NCBI RefSeq assembly: GCF_001665605.1
Contig: NZ_LZSV01000028.1
Location: 1 to 64,000 of the forward strand
Length of the DNA: 64,000 nucleotides
DNA from: Mycobacterium sp. 852014-50255_SCH5639931
Lineage (GTDB): Bacteria; Actinomycetota; Actinomycetes; Mycobacteriales; Mycobacteriaceae
Reading direction: 5' to 3'
A program made the translations under genes and the position numbers. Every line of letters begins with the position of its first letter. Position 1 is the first letter of the stretch. Below are positions 41,974-55,123 of this stretch, piece after piece. The notes beneath the pieces were generated by a model. It did no database searches and was not told the origin of the DNA. It saw only the letters and a list, made by a program, of their open reading frames with translations.

Positions 41974-43077
41974 ATGACTCGGCACTGGCTGGTGATGGAA
42001 ACAACCGGCAAGGGCGGTGAGGCCCCCTTCGTCGCGCGGGTCGCGGCCGCGGGCCGGCATCTGCCCGGAACCCACCTGACGACCGACGAGCTCATGGCGT
42101 CCACCCGCCACCGCACCCACATCGACCTGGAACGGCTCACCGGGATCCGCGAACGCCGGGTGTCGGTGGGCGATGAGGATTCCTACACCCTGGCGAGCTC
42201 GGCGGCGCTGAACTGCCTGGCCACCGCGCAGCAGGATCCGGCGGCGCTGGACGTGGTGATCAGCTGCAGCATCACCAAGTTCCGCGACGGGCTGACCCAG
42301 TGGCTCGAGCCGACCATGAGCAGCGCCGTGGCGCGCGGGATCGGGGCGGTGAACGCGATGACGTTCGACGTGTCCAACGCGTGCGCCGGAATGCTTACGG
42401 GCGTGACGATTTTGAACAACTGGATCCGCGAGGGCGTCGTCGAGCGCGGGCTCGTCGTCAGCGGCGAGTACATCTCGCAGCTCAGCAACAACGCCGCCCG
42501 GCACATCCGCAACATCATGAGCAAGGAGCTGGCCTGCCTGACCCTGGGCGATGCCGGCGCGGCGCTGCTGCTAGAGCGGGCACCGGCCGGTTCGGCGGGC
42601 ATCGCCCTGGCGGGCTTCACCACCGTCGCCGACTACAGCCGGCTCTGCCTGGCGTATCCGCAGGGGGACGACCCGGGCGCGCGGATGTTCACCAACTCCC
42701 GCGCCATCCAGAAGGCCGCGATCGCCGACACCCCGCTGTTGTTGAGCGAAGTGCTTGACACCGTTGGTCTTTCGATCCACGACATCGACCACGTCATCAC
42801 CCACCAGACGTCCGCGCGCGCCATCCGCAAGGGCATGGCGCGGATGTCGGAGGTGTTCGGCGACAGCCCGCGCCACGACGCGGTGATCACCGTCGACCGC
42901 TACGGCAACACTGCCTCCACGACCCACACGGTGGCGCTCGTCGAGGAACTCGAGGCCGGGCGGATCAGGCCCGGGGAGCGAATCGCGTTGCTGGCGCTGG
43001 CCTCCGGGCTGGAGATCGGTGTGGTCTTGTTGACCCTGGACGAGGATGTGGTGAGCCGCTATGGGCACGGTGATTGA
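41974..43077 (+). CDS. 3-oxoacyl-ACP synthase III (KAS III/FabH-like)
   Basis: 367 residues of the thiolase fold with the full KAS III triad: Cys137 in DVSNACAGML, His277 in VITHQTSARA and Asn312 in YGNTASTTH. It starts at ATG 41974, preceded by AAGGAGGTG. The enzyme would condense an acyl-CoA or acyl-ACP starter with a second acyl unit. It differs from housekeeping FabH by an N-terminal extension and by the HQT variant of the usual HQAN. The downstream gene overlaps it by 17 bp and encodes a second, degenerate KAS III, which suggests a heteromer. The DosR boxes before the Acg gene probably drive it. Confidence 0.9.
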   Translation: MTRHWLVMETTGKGGEAPFVARVAAAGRHLPGTHLTTDELMASTRHRTHIDLERLTGIRERRVSVGDEDSYTLASSAALNCLATAQQDPAALDVVISCSITKFRDGLTQWLEPTMSSAVARGIGAVNAMTFDVSNACAGMLTGVTILNNWIREGVVERGLVVSGEYISQLSNNAARHIRNIMSKELACLTLGDAGAALLLERAPAGSAGIALAGFTTVADYSRLCLAYPQGDDPGARMFTNSRAIQKAAIADTPLLLSEVLDTVGLSIHDIDHVITHQTSARAIRKGMARMSEVFGDSPRHDAVITVDRYGNTASTTHTVALVEELEAGRIRPGERIALLALASGLEIGVVLLTLDEDVVSRYGHGD

Positions 43078-43957
43078 TCGGATCGACGTCTCGCATCCGC
43101 GGTTGCGGGGGCGCCACAGCGCGTTGCACCTGGCCGTCGTCGCCGCCAAGGACTGCCTGAAGCGGGCCGGATGCGATGCCTCGGACCTCGACCTCGTCGT
43201 CAACGCCGGCATTTATCGCGACCGCAACCTCGGTGAGCCGGCGCTCGCCGCGCTGATCCAGGACGACATCGGCGCCAACCCGGGGGACCCGCACGCCGGC
43301 GCCCACGGCACCTTCTCCTTCGACATCGCCAACGGCACGTGCGGGCTGCTGACGGCGCTGCAGATCGTCGACGGATTCATGCGCAGCCACGCGATCCGGC
43401 GTGCGCTGGTGGTCGCCAGCGATGCCGACCCCGGCCACGGGATGAGCGAGCACTTCCCGTTCTCGGCCGCAGGGGCGGCGATGCTGTGCGGGTGGTCCGA
43501 CGACGACTACGGCCTCAGCCGGGTCTCCTGGGTGAATGACCCGAGTGAAGCCGGTGACGAAAGCTTCAGCGCCACGGTGGGTTTCGCCGATTCCCGCAAC
43601 GTCCTGCGCTTCTCCGAGTCGGCGGCGATGGACGAGAGGTTCGCCGCGGCGGCCGGGCGGGCGGTGTCGGCGTGCCTGGAGGAGCAGTCGGTGCGGCTGT
43701 CCGACGTCGACGCGATCGTCGCCGCCCCCGCCCGGCCCGGATACCGCACCGCGCTGGGCGCCCGGCTGGGCGTGCCGGTCGAGGCGATCAGCGTCGCCGA
43801 CGACGAACGCATGCACACCGCCGCCCTGGCCGCCGCGTTCGGGCAGCGGGCCGAGCGGTTGCCGGCGGGCGCGCGGGTCCTGTTCGTCGCGGCCGGGGCC
43901 GACGTCGTCGCTGGCGCCGCCCTCTACCGCCAGCCGCCCCGGGCCACGGCGCCATAA
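43061..43957 (+). CDS. KAS III-like protein with incomplete active site
   Basis: 298 residues, thiolase fold. The nucleophile region IANGTCGLLTAL keeps Cys94, but the His position reads VDAIVAAPARPGYR and the Asn position reads RMHTAAL, so the His and Asn of the triad seem missing. It is about 30 residues shorter than FabH. ATG 43061 lies inside the preceding KAS III gene (17-bp overlap). This looks like the non-standard partner of a heteromeric synthase, comparable in concept to PqsB/PqsC pairs, or an acyltransferase rather than a condensing enzyme. That interpretation is inference. Confidence 0.82.
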   Translation: MGTVIDRIDVSHPRLRGRHSALHLAVVAAKDCLKRAGCDASDLDLVVNAGIYRDRNLGEPALAALIQDDIGANPGDPHAGAHGTFSFDIANGTCGLLTALQIVDGFMRSHAIRRALVVASDADPGHGMSEHFPFSAAGAAMLCGWSDDDYGLSRVSWVNDPSEAGDESFSATVGFADSRNVLRFSESAAMDERFAAAAGRAVSACLEEQSVRLSDVDAIVAAPARPGYRTALGARLGVPVEAISVADDERMHTAALAAAFGQRAERLPAGARVLFVAAGADVVAGAALYRQPPRATAP

Positions 43958-44140
43958 CGACGAAACCCGTTACTGGACGCTCACTTCAGCAAGATTGCCT
44001 GGCGCACAACCACGTCAAGCGAAATTGCGCTCAAGGTCGTGTATGCGCTCATTGAACGGCGCTGTCGGCAATGTCGGCGGGAGACGCCAGGACCGATCTC
44101 GGCCAGCCGGTCGCCCCGACCCCGCGCTCGGTCCCCTCGA

Positions 44141-46546
44141 TCACTGCAGTTGCACCGCACGCTCGAGGTCCAGGATCTGCCGGGTGGTCTTGACGACCAC
44201 GTCGGGGTTCAGGCTGATCGAGTCGATGCCGCAGCGAACCAGGAACTCGGCCATGTCGGGGTAGTCCGACGGCGCCTGACCGCACAGCCCGGAGTGAATC
44301 CCGTTGCGCCGGCAGCCCTCCACGGCCAGGCGGATCATCTCCTTGACGCCCTCGTCGCGTTCGTCGTAGTCGAAGGCCACGATCTCGCTGTCCCGGTCGA
44401 CGCCGAGGGTCAGCTGGGTGAGGTCGTTGGACCCGATGGAGAACCCGTCGAAGCGCTTGGCGAACTCGTCGATGAGGATGACGTTGTTGGGGATCTCGCA
44501 CATCGCGTACACCTTGAGCCCGTTCTCCCCGCGGCGCAGACCGTGTTTGGCCATCTCCGCCAGGACCAGGTCCGCCTCGGCCACCCGGCGCACGAACGGC
44601 AACATCAGCACGACGTTGGTCAGCCCCATCTGTTCGCGCACCCGCTTCATCGCCCGGCACTCCAGCGCGAATCCCTCGGCGTAGGCCGGGTGCGCGTAGC
44701 GCGAGGCGCCGCGGAAGCCGATCATCGGGTTGCTCTCGGCCGCCTCGAAGCCGCTGCCGCCGACCAGGCTGGCGTACTCGTTGGTCTTGAAGTCCGACAT
44801 CCGCACGACGACGGGCTTGGGCCAGAAGGCGGCGGCGATGGTGCCGATCCCTTCCGATAGGCGCTCCACGAAGAATTCGGCGCCGTCGGAATAGGCGTAG
44901 GTCAGGGTTTCGATGGTCCGCCGTGCCTCGGGATCGTCCACCCGGTCGGGGTGGAGCAGGGCCAGCGGGTGCACCCGGATGTACTCGTTGATGATGAACT
45001 CCATCCGGGCCAGCCCCACGCCGTCGTTCGGCAAGAACGACGTCTTGAACGCCAGATCCGGGTTGCCGAGGTTGAGCATGATCTCGGTGTGCGGGCGCTC
45101 CTGGTCGGAGACCTCGGTGCGATCGACGCGAAAGCCCAACTCGCCGCGGTAAACCCGTCCCGTGTCGCCCTCTACGCACGACACCGTGACGACCTCGCCG
45201 TCGGGCACGCTCGTGGTGGCGTTGCCCGCGCCGACGACGGCGGGGATGCCGAGCTCGCGGGCGATGATCGCCGCGTGGCAGGTTCGCCCGCCGCGGTTGG
45301 TGACGATGGCCGCGGCGATCTTCATGATGGGTTCCCAGTCGGGCGTGGTGATGTCGGCGACCAGCACGTCGCCGGGCCGGAACTCCGACAGCTTCCCGAG
45401 GTTGTCCATGCGCCTGGCGATGCCCGTGGCGACCTTCTCGCCGACCGAGCGGCCCTCGGCGAGCACCTCCTTGCCCTCGGTGCCCTTGCTCTCGAGCACG
45501 TAGCTTTCCACGACCGTCAGGCTGCGCTGGGAGGCCGCGGTTTCTGGGCGCGCCTGGACGATGTAGAGCCGCCCGTCGAGACCATCCTTGGCCCATTCGA
45601 TGTCCATCGGCCGCCCGTAGTGGCCCTCGATCGCGCAGGCATAGCCGGCCAGCTCGAGGACGTCCTCGTCGGTGACGCAGAACCGGGCGCGGTCGGCCTT
45701 CGGGGTGGGGATGTTGCGGGTGGTGTTCTTCGTCTCGCCCTCGACGAAGATCATCTTGACCGCCTTGTCCCCGATCAGCCGGCGCAGCACCGCGCGGTGG
45801 CCGGCCTGATACGTCGGCTTGTGGACGTAGAACTCGTCGGGGTCGACGGCGCCCTGGACCACGTTCTCGCCGAGCCCGTAGGCGCCGGTGATGAATACGA
45901 CGTCGTGGAAGCCGGATTCGGTGTCCAGGGTGAACATCACCCCCGACGAGGCGAGGTCGGAGCGCACCATCTTCATGACGCCGATCGACAGCGCCACCTT
46001 GAAGTGGTCGAAGTCCTGGTCGATCCGGTAGTGGATGGCCCGGTCGGTGAACAGGCTGGCGAAACACCGGCGGCAGGCGTCCAGCAGGCTCTCGGTGCCC
46101 TTGATGTTGAGGAAGGTTTCCTGCTGGCCGGCGAAGCTGGCGGTCGGCAGGTCTTCGGCGGTCGCCGAGCTGCGCACGGCCAGGCTGACGTCTTCGCCGT
46201 ATTCCTCCTGAAGCTGCCGATAGGCGGCCGTGATCTCGGCGGCGAGCTCCGGGGGAAGCCCTGCGCCGTAGACGATTTCGCGGGCCCGCTTGCCCTTGCG
46301 TGCCAGCGCGGTGACGTCGTCGGGGTCGAGATCGTCGAGCGCGGCGTGCAGCGCGTCCCAGGCGCCGGCGGTGTCCAGCAAGTGCCGGTAGGCCTCGGCG
46401 GTGATCGCGAACCCGTGCGGGACGCGCACGCCCTGCCCGGTCAGCTTCTGGAACATCTCGCCCAGCGAGGCGTTCTTCCCGCCGACTAGCGGGACGTCCT
46501 CGATGCCGATTTCTTCGAAGAAGCGGATGTAGGTGAAATCGTTCAT
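44141..46546 (-). CDS. ppsA: Phosphoenolpyruvate synthase
   Basis: 801 residues. N-terminal ATP-grasp part (LVGGKNASLGEMFQKL, AVRSSATAEDLPTASFAGQQ), the swivelling phosphohistidine domain with His424 in GGRTCHAAIIARELG, and the C-terminal PEP-binding barrel (GFRGASRYAHPAY, MCEIPNN, SIGSNDLTQLTLGVDRD, SGLCGQAPSDYP). It converts pyruvate, ATP and water to PEP, AMP and phosphate. The AMP-forming synthase is favoured over the pyrophosphate-linked dikinase by length and the N-terminal layout. ATG 46546 is 26 bp after the DHOD-like stop, making it the last gene of the PFOR operon, so PFOR and PEP synthase act at the same pyruvate node. Confidence 0.95.
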   Translation of the reverse strand: MNDFTYIRFFEEIGIEDVPLVGGKNASLGEMFQKLTGQGVRVPHGFAITAEAYRHLLDTAGAWDALHAALDDLDPDDVTALARKGKRAREIVYGAGLPPELAAEITAAYRQLQEEYGEDVSLAVRSSATAEDLPTASFAGQQETFLNIKGTESLLDACRRCFASLFTDRAIHYRIDQDFDHFKVALSIGVMKMVRSDLASSGVMFTLDTESGFHDVVFITGAYGLGENVVQGAVDPDEFYVHKPTYQAGHRAVLRRLIGDKAVKMIFVEGETKNTTRNIPTPKADRARFCVTDEDVLELAGYACAIEGHYGRPMDIEWAKDGLDGRLYIVQARPETAASQRSLTVVESYVLESKGTEGKEVLAEGRSVGEKVATGIARRMDNLGKLSEFRPGDVLVADITTPDWEPIMKIAAAIVTNRGGRTCHAAIIARELGIPAVVGAGNATTSVPDGEVVTVSCVEGDTGRVYRGELGFRVDRTEVSDQERPHTEIMLNLGNPDLAFKTSFLPNDGVGLARMEFIINEYIRVHPLALLHPDRVDDPEARRTIETLTYAYSDGAEFFVERLSEGIGTIAAAFWPKPVVVRMSDFKTNEYASLVGGSGFEAAESNPMIGFRGASRYAHPAYAEGFALECRAMKRVREQMGLTNVVLMLPFVRRVAEADLVLAEMAKHGLRRGENGLKVYAMCEIPNNVILIDEFAKRFDGFSIGSNDLTQLTLGVDRDSEIVAFDYDERDEGVKEMIRLAVEGCRRNGIHSGLCGQAPSDYPDMAEFLVRCGIDSISLNPDVVVKTTRQILDLERAVQLQ

Positions 46547-46571
46547 GGTGTTCTTCCTTCGGCAGGTTGCA

Positions 46572-47599
46572 TCAATAAGTTTCGTAGATACCGCTGTTCG
46601 CTTTTCGCATGATCCAGACGTAGTCCGCCCGTTCCCGGGCGGTTAACGACCCCGGCTCCTCTCCGCCGGGTGCCGCCAGCAGCCCCCGCACCTCGTCGAG
46701 GCGCCGAAAACCCTTGCGGTCCAGCCAGTCGGCGAGGTCCCGCAGCAGCACGGCGGCGTACTCGGGACCGTGGCGCAGCAGCGCCGACGCCGACTGGACG
46801 ACGTCGGCCCCGGCGAGCAGGTACTTGGCCACGTCGCGTGCCGTCTCGACTCCCGTGCTAGCGGCCAGGGATGCCTGTATGCGCTTGTGCAGCAACGTGA
46901 TCCACGTCAGCGGCAACCCGGTGTCCGCCGGGGTGGACAGCGCGACGGTGCGCACGGTGCCGAGCGTCTCGGGGTCGATGTCGGGCTGCAGGAACCGGTT
47001 GAACAGGACCAGGCCGTCGGCGCCCGCCGCCTCCAGCCGGTGCGCCATGTCGGCGGTCGCGCTGAAGTACGGGCTGAGTTTGACTGCGACCGGGATGTCG
47101 GTCGCGCTTTTGACCTCGGCCAGCACGTCGAGGTGGCGCTGCTCCACCGCGCGGCCGTCCACGCCGGCGTCGCCTGGCAGGTAGTAGATGTTCAGCTCGA
47201 TCGCCGCCGAGCCGGCGTCCTGCATGCGGCGGGCGTAGTGCGCCCAGTTGCCGGGTGTGGACGCGTTGAGGCTGCCGATCACGGGGACGTCGACCGCGGC
47301 GACCGCGCGCTCGAGCTGGCGCAGGTAGCGGTGGGCGCCGCTGCCGTTGCCTGACGGTTCGACGGTGGCGGGGAAGTAGCTGAGCGACTCGGCGTAGCTT
47401 TCGCTGCCCTGCAACGCCATTCGCTCGTTGTGCGCCGCCTCGCGGCGCAGTTGCTCCTCGAACAGCGAGTACAGCACCACCGCCCCGATGCCCGCGTCGG
47501 CGAGCCGGCGCACCCCGTCGACCGTCCTGCTCAGCGGGGATGCCGATGCCAGCAGGGGGTTGCGCAGCCTCAGGCCCAGGTAGTGAGTGGTCAGGTCCA

Positions 47600-47600
<1 letters not shown>
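46572..47600 (-). CDS. Dihydroorotate dehydrogenase-like protein
   Basis: 342 residues, FMN TIM-barrel of the DHOD family. YLGLRLRNPLLASASPLS, IGSLNASTPGNWAHYA, AIELNIYYLP and VAVKLSPYF are family-like, and the end (ASALLRHGPEYAAVLLRDL) carries the phosphate-binding part. It is not the pyrimidine enzyme: such DHOD-like proteins are frequently encoded beside PFOR or glutamate-synthase-like genes and their substrate is unknown. ATG 47600 overlaps the nifJ stop by 1 bp. Confidence 0.87.
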
Positions 47601-51177
<3,577 letters not shown>

Positions 51178-51181
<4 letters not shown>

Positions 51182-52863
51182 CGCGGCTCCGGGATCATCT
51201 CGGGGACCATTTCGATGGCGTGCACCGGGCACTGCTCGTAGCAGGTGGCGCACCCGGTGCAGCGGTCGTAGTCGAAGCGATAGCGGTGACCCGGCCCCAG
51301 CTTGATCACCGCGTCCTCCGGGCAGGCGCCCAGGCAGCCGTCGCACTCGAAGCAGTTGCCGCACGATAGGCACCGGCCGGCCTCGAACGTCGCGGCCTGC
51401 GCCGACAGGCCGCCGACCACTTCGTCGAATCCGGTGATGCGTCGCGCGGCGGGAAGTTCGGGCTCGGCCCGCCGGGAGGCATCGCCGAAGTACCACGGGT
51501 GCAGCCGGTCGAACTCCGCGGTCGGGTGCTTGGGCAGTCGTTGCAGGTCGCCGCCGCGCAGCCACGCGGCGATGTGGTGGGCCGCCTTCTTGCCATGCCC
51601 GACGGCGACCGTCACGGTGCGTTCGCAGGGCACCATGTCACCGCCGGCGAACACCCCCGGGCAGCCGGTCATCAGCGACGACGACACCCGCACCGAACCG
51701 TCGTCGTCGAACTCCACGCCGGGCAAGCTGCGCATGAACGCCGACTCGGTCTCCTGCCCCAGCGCCATGATCACGGTGTCGGCCGCCAGCGTCTCGTATT
51801 GCCCGCTCGGCACCGGGCGTCCGGAGTCGTCGAGCCGCATGAGCTCCACCTGGAGCTCGGGGCCGTCGAAGGCGGTGATCGTGCGCAGCCAGTGGATCCG
51901 CACGCCCTCGCGCTCGGCCTCTTGCACCTCGTGCTCGTGCGCGGGCATCTGGGCCGCGGTGCGGCGGTAGATGATGACGGCGTCCTCGGCGCCCAGCCGG
52001 CGCGCGACGCGCGCGGCGTCCACCGCGGTGTCGCCGCCGCCGTAGATGGCGACGCGGCGGCCGAGCTCGGGTGTTTCGCCGGCGGCGACGGCGCGCAGGA
52101 ACGAGACCGCGTCCAGCATCGACCCGGCGTCGGCGGCCGGGATGTCCACGCGCTTGGCGAGGTGGGCGCCGACGGCGACGAACACCGCGTCGAAGCCCCC
52201 CGCGTCGCGTTCGGCGGCCAGGTCCTGCACCCGGTGCCCGCACGTGAACTCCACGCCGAGGGCGGCGATGCGGTCGATCTCGGCGTCCAGCACATCGCGG
52301 GGCAGCCGGTATTTCGGGATGCCGTAGCGCATCATTCCGCCCGGCTGCGCGCCGGTGTCACGGACCTCCACCAGGTGGCCGAGCCGCGCGAGGTGATAGG
52401 CGGCCGACAGCCCGCTGGGACCGGCGCCGACCACCAGCACCCGCTTGCCCGTCGGCTGCGGCGGGGGGTCGAACAGCCATCGCTGCGCGCGGGCGGTGTC
52501 GCCGAGGAATCGCTCCACCGCGTGGATCGACACCGAGGAGTCCAGATGCGCCCGGTTGCAGACGGATTCGCAGGGGTGGTAGCAGACGCGGCCGTGGATC
52601 GCGGCGAAGGGATTGTCGGCGGTCAGCTGCCGCCAGGCTTGCTCGAAGCGTCCTGCTCGGGCGTGGGCCAGCCACGCCTGGATGTTCTCGCCGGCGGGGC
52701 AACCGGCGTTGCACGGCGGCAGCAGATCGACGTAGATCGGGCGGCGTTCGCGGACCGGGCCCGTGCGCGGCCGCCCGTGCAGGAGGTCGGGCAGTGCGGT
52801 CAGGTCGGTGCGGGACGCGGCGGCGAAAGCATCTGCCTCGCTGCTCAATTGCTCTCCCGTCAC
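51178..52863 (-). CDS. GltD-like FAD/NAD(P) oxidoreductase with C-terminal 2[4Fe-4S] domain
   Basis: About 561 residues from GTG 52863; GTG 52872 and TTG 52848 are alternatives. The N-terminal Fe-S domain (PPCNAGCPAGENIQAWL, CYHPCESVCNR) is that of glutamate synthase small subunits, followed by two dinucleotide folds (RVLVVGAGPSGLSAAYHLA and RRVAIYGGGDTAVDAARVA). The C-terminus has a bacterial ferredoxin domain: CLSCGNCFECDGCLGACP and CTGCATCYEQCP. No GltB partner is present. Its overlap with nifJ suggests it shuttles electrons between PFOR and NAD(P), like NfnB or the PFOR-linked reductases; this is inference. A DosR-like box lies 61 bp upstream. Confidence 0.9.
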
Positions 52864-52923
52864 CCCCCTCACGATATGGGCCCGGGGCGCGCCGCCACAG
52901 CCGCCGTTTGGCCTCAGTAGTTG

Positions 52924-52937
52924 AGGACTTACGGCCC
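52924..52937. promoter_or_regulatory. DosR box between the PFOR operon and tgs1
   Basis: AGGACTTACGGCCC matches the common mycobacterial variant GGGACTTACGGCCC with one change. It is 35 bp before the tgs1 ATG and about 61 bp before the leftward flavoprotein start. Confidence 0.65.
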
Positions 52938-52972
52938 TGCCAGCAGGGCATTGCGGTGCGGAAAGTAGCACC

Positions 52973-54355
52973 ATGGAGCAATTGACCGCGCTCGATGCCG
53001 GCTTCCTGGAGGTGGAGGACTCGGATCCGCATGTCAGCCTGGCGGTGGGCGGTGTGTCGATCGTGGAGGGACCGATCCCGACCTACGACGAGTTCGTCGG
53101 CGAATTCGCCGGGCGGGTGGCGGCGGTACCGCGCTGCAGGCAGATCCTGCGCACCCATCCGCTCGACCTGCGGCCGCCGGAATGGACGGACGACCCCCAC
53201 TTCGACCTCTCGCGTCACCTGCACCGCGTCGCGCTGCCGCAACCGGGCCGCGACCCGGAGCTGTTCGAGATGATCGCGTCGCTGATGGAACGCCGACTCG
53301 ATCGTGAACGCCCCCTATGGGAGTCCTGGATCATCGAGGGTCTCAGCGGAAACCGGTGGGCGGTGCTCACCAAGATTCACCACTGCATTGCCGACGGCAT
53401 CGCGATGACGCAACTGTTCGCCAAGTTCGGCGACGACGGTGACGGCGGCACCTTTGCCGTCGACGTCGGCGCCGCCAGGAAGCCGGTCCGGCGCGGGGTG
53501 GACCTGTCCAAGATCAGCCTCAACCCCCTGAGCTGGGCCAGCGGAATCGGGCGAAGCGCGCTCGGTGCGGTGACCGCGGCCGAACACGCGGCGATCGGGG
53601 CGGCCGAGCTGGCCACCGCGCTGATGCGCCCCGCCCCCGAGTCATCGCTGAACGGGCCGGTGACCGCGATGCGGCGGTACAGCGTGGCCCGCGCCCGGCT
53701 GACGGACATGAACAAGGTCGCCCGAGCATTCGGGGTCACGCTGAACGACGTTGCGCTGGCAGCGATTACCAACAGTTACCGGGCCGTCTTGCTGGCGCGC
53801 GGCGAGCAACCGGGCCGAGACTCGCTGCGCACCCTGGTCCCCGTCTCGGTCCGCGCGGTGGACCACTTCAATGTCGCGGGTAACCGGGTCTCGGCGATGC
53901 TGCCGTTGCTGCCCGTCGACGAGGCGGACCCGGTGCAACAGCTGAAACTGGTGCACGACCGGCTCACCCACGCCAAAGCGAGCGGTCAGAGCGAGGGTGG
54001 CAGCGCGGTGGTGGTGGCGGCCAGGAGCACCCCGTTTGCGCTGTCCGCGTGGGCGATTCGCTTGCTATCGCGGTTCCCCCAACGCGCGGTCGTCGCCTTG
54101 GCGAGCAACGTTCCCGGTCCACGGAGCCGCCAGCGGCTGATGGGCCGCCGGGTGCTGGAACTCCTGCCGGTTCCCCCGATCGCTCTGCAGGTGCGCACCG
54201 GCGTCGGGATGCTCAGCTACGCCGACAGTTTCGTCTTCGGCATCACCGCCGACTACGACACGGCGCCCGACATCGACGCGCTCGCCGCCGGCATCGAGAA
54301 GGGGATGGCGCAATTGATTGCGGCCGCCCGTACCCGGCGCCGCAAGTCCTCATGA
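52973..54355 (+). CDS. tgs1: Wax ester synthase/diacylglycerol acyltransferase, Tgs1 (Rv3130c)-like
   Basis: 460 residues of the WS/DGAT family. The catalytic motif HHCIADG spans residues 136-142, and the second family motif NVPGPRS is near residue 380. The N-terminus MEQLTALDAGFLEVEDSDPHVSLAVGG matches Tgs1, the main hypoxia-induced triacylglycerol synthase. It would esterify diacylglycerol with long-chain acyl-CoA at the membrane/lipid-droplet surface, storing carbon and reducing power during dormancy. It has a DosR box 35 bp before the ATG and overlaps the convergent PAS-ANTAR gene by 6 bp. Confidence 0.93.
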   Translation: MEQLTALDAGFLEVEDSDPHVSLAVGGVSIVEGPIPTYDEFVGEFAGRVAAVPRCRQILRTHPLDLRPPEWTDDPHFDLSRHLHRVALPQPGRDPELFEMIASLMERRLDRERPLWESWIIEGLSGNRWAVLTKIHHCIADGIAMTQLFAKFGDDGDGGTFAVDVGAARKPVRRGVDLSKISLNPLSWASGIGRSALGAVTAAEHAAIGAAELATALMRPAPESSLNGPVTAMRRYSVARARLTDMNKVARAFGVTLNDVALAAITNSYRAVLLARGEQPGRDSLRTLVPVSVRAVDHFNVAGNRVSAMLPLLPVDEADPVQQLKLVHDRLTHAKASGQSEGGSAVVVAARSTPFALSAWAIRLLSRFPQRAVVALASNVPGPRSRQRLMGRRVLELLPVPPIALQVRTGVGMLSYADSFVFGITADYDTAPDIDALAAGIEKGMAQLIAAARTRRRKSS

Positions 54356-55030
54356 TGCGTCGGACTGGATGATGCGTTCATGCGCCGTCAGCATTAGGTG
54401 GTCGAACTCCGATTGGGCACCGAGGCGCAACCCGGCGCCGCGGAAGTCTTCGGCGATCTGCTCGGCAAGCGGGCGCAACTTGATGTTCGCTTCCTGTGAA
54501 AGCCATTTGAGCAACTCGAAGGCCGCGCTGTCACTGATGCCGTAGATCAGCATCAGCATGCCCTTGGCCTGTTCGATCCCGGCCCGGTTCCCGTTGATCT
54601 CGGCCAGCCTGGCGCTGACGATCTCCTCCGCCACCTGTCCCGTGGTCGGGGTGACGTCGATGTAAAACCCTTGCGTTCCAACGACGTCGCCGTCGTCGTC
54701 GAAGAACCGGTCGCCCACAACGACGACGTGGCGCACATTCCCGTCGGTGTCGATGATTCGATGGCGAGTGCTGAACGCCTGCCGGGTGTTGACGATCTGA
54801 TCGATGGTGGCCGCGACCTGTCCGCGGTCGTCCGGATGCTTGTGCGAGAGCACCAGATCGGTGGTGGGCGTCACGCTGCCGGGCTCATACCCGTGCATCC
54901 GCTGCACCTGTTCCGACCACTCCCAGCGCTGGTCGGTGAAGTAGAAGCGAAACCAGCCGGCCGGTTGCGCGGCGCCGCCGGCCAACGCCTGTTCGACGTT
55001 AGCCCGTTGGCCGTCCAGTTCCCACTTCAT
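54350..55030 (-). CDS. PAS-ANTAR domain protein
   Basis: 226 residues. A PAS fold lies at residues ~20-125 (FRFYFTDQRWEWSEQVQRMHGYEPG, HRIIDTDGNVRHVVVVGDRFFDDDG) and an ANTAR RNA-binding helix bundle at ~140-205 (INGNRAGIEQAKGMLMLIYGISDSAAFELLKWLSQEANIKLRPLAEQI). ANTAR proteins bind two-hairpin RNA targets and relieve transcription termination; PAS supplies the signal. Such PAS-ANTAR proteins are numerous in mycobacteria and their targets are mostly unknown. It converges on tgs1 with a 6-bp overlap and is followed upstream by a 93-bp gap to hsp18. Confidence 0.9.
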   Translation of the reverse strand: MKWELDGQRANVEQALAGGAAQPAGWFRFYFTDQRWEWSEQVQRMHGYEPGSVTPTTDLVLSHKHPDDRGQVAATIDQIVNTRQAFSTRHRIIDTDGNVRHVVVVGDRFFDDDGDVVGTQGFYIDVTPTTGQVAEEIVSARLAEINGNRAGIEQAKGMLMLIYGISDSAAFELLKWLSQEANIKLRPLAEQIAEDFRGAGLRLGAQSEFDHLMLTAHERIIQSDAS

Positions 55031-55123
55031 CTCGCACCTGCTCTCCCGGCGTTCTGGATCCGGCGGAAGGCGGCGGCCCGTGTGATTCTGCAGGGACCCG
55101 GGCCGCCACCTGCCCGCCGGACA

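Noticed and set aside
43958..44140. Gap between the KAS III pair and ppsA checked for an RNA gene or small ORF
   Set aside because: 183 bp between convergent genes with no tRNA-like fold, hairpin with T run or ORF with a ribosome-binding site.
44049..46067. 672-residue second minus-strand frame within ppsA
   Set aside because: It is an out-of-frame reading of ppsA with Arg/Gly-rich composition; the ppsA frame carries all catalytic motifs.
52358..53242. 294-residue minus-strand frame spanning the tgs1/GltD-like promoter
   Set aside because: It would cover the DosR-like box and antisense part of tgs1, and has shadow-like composition.
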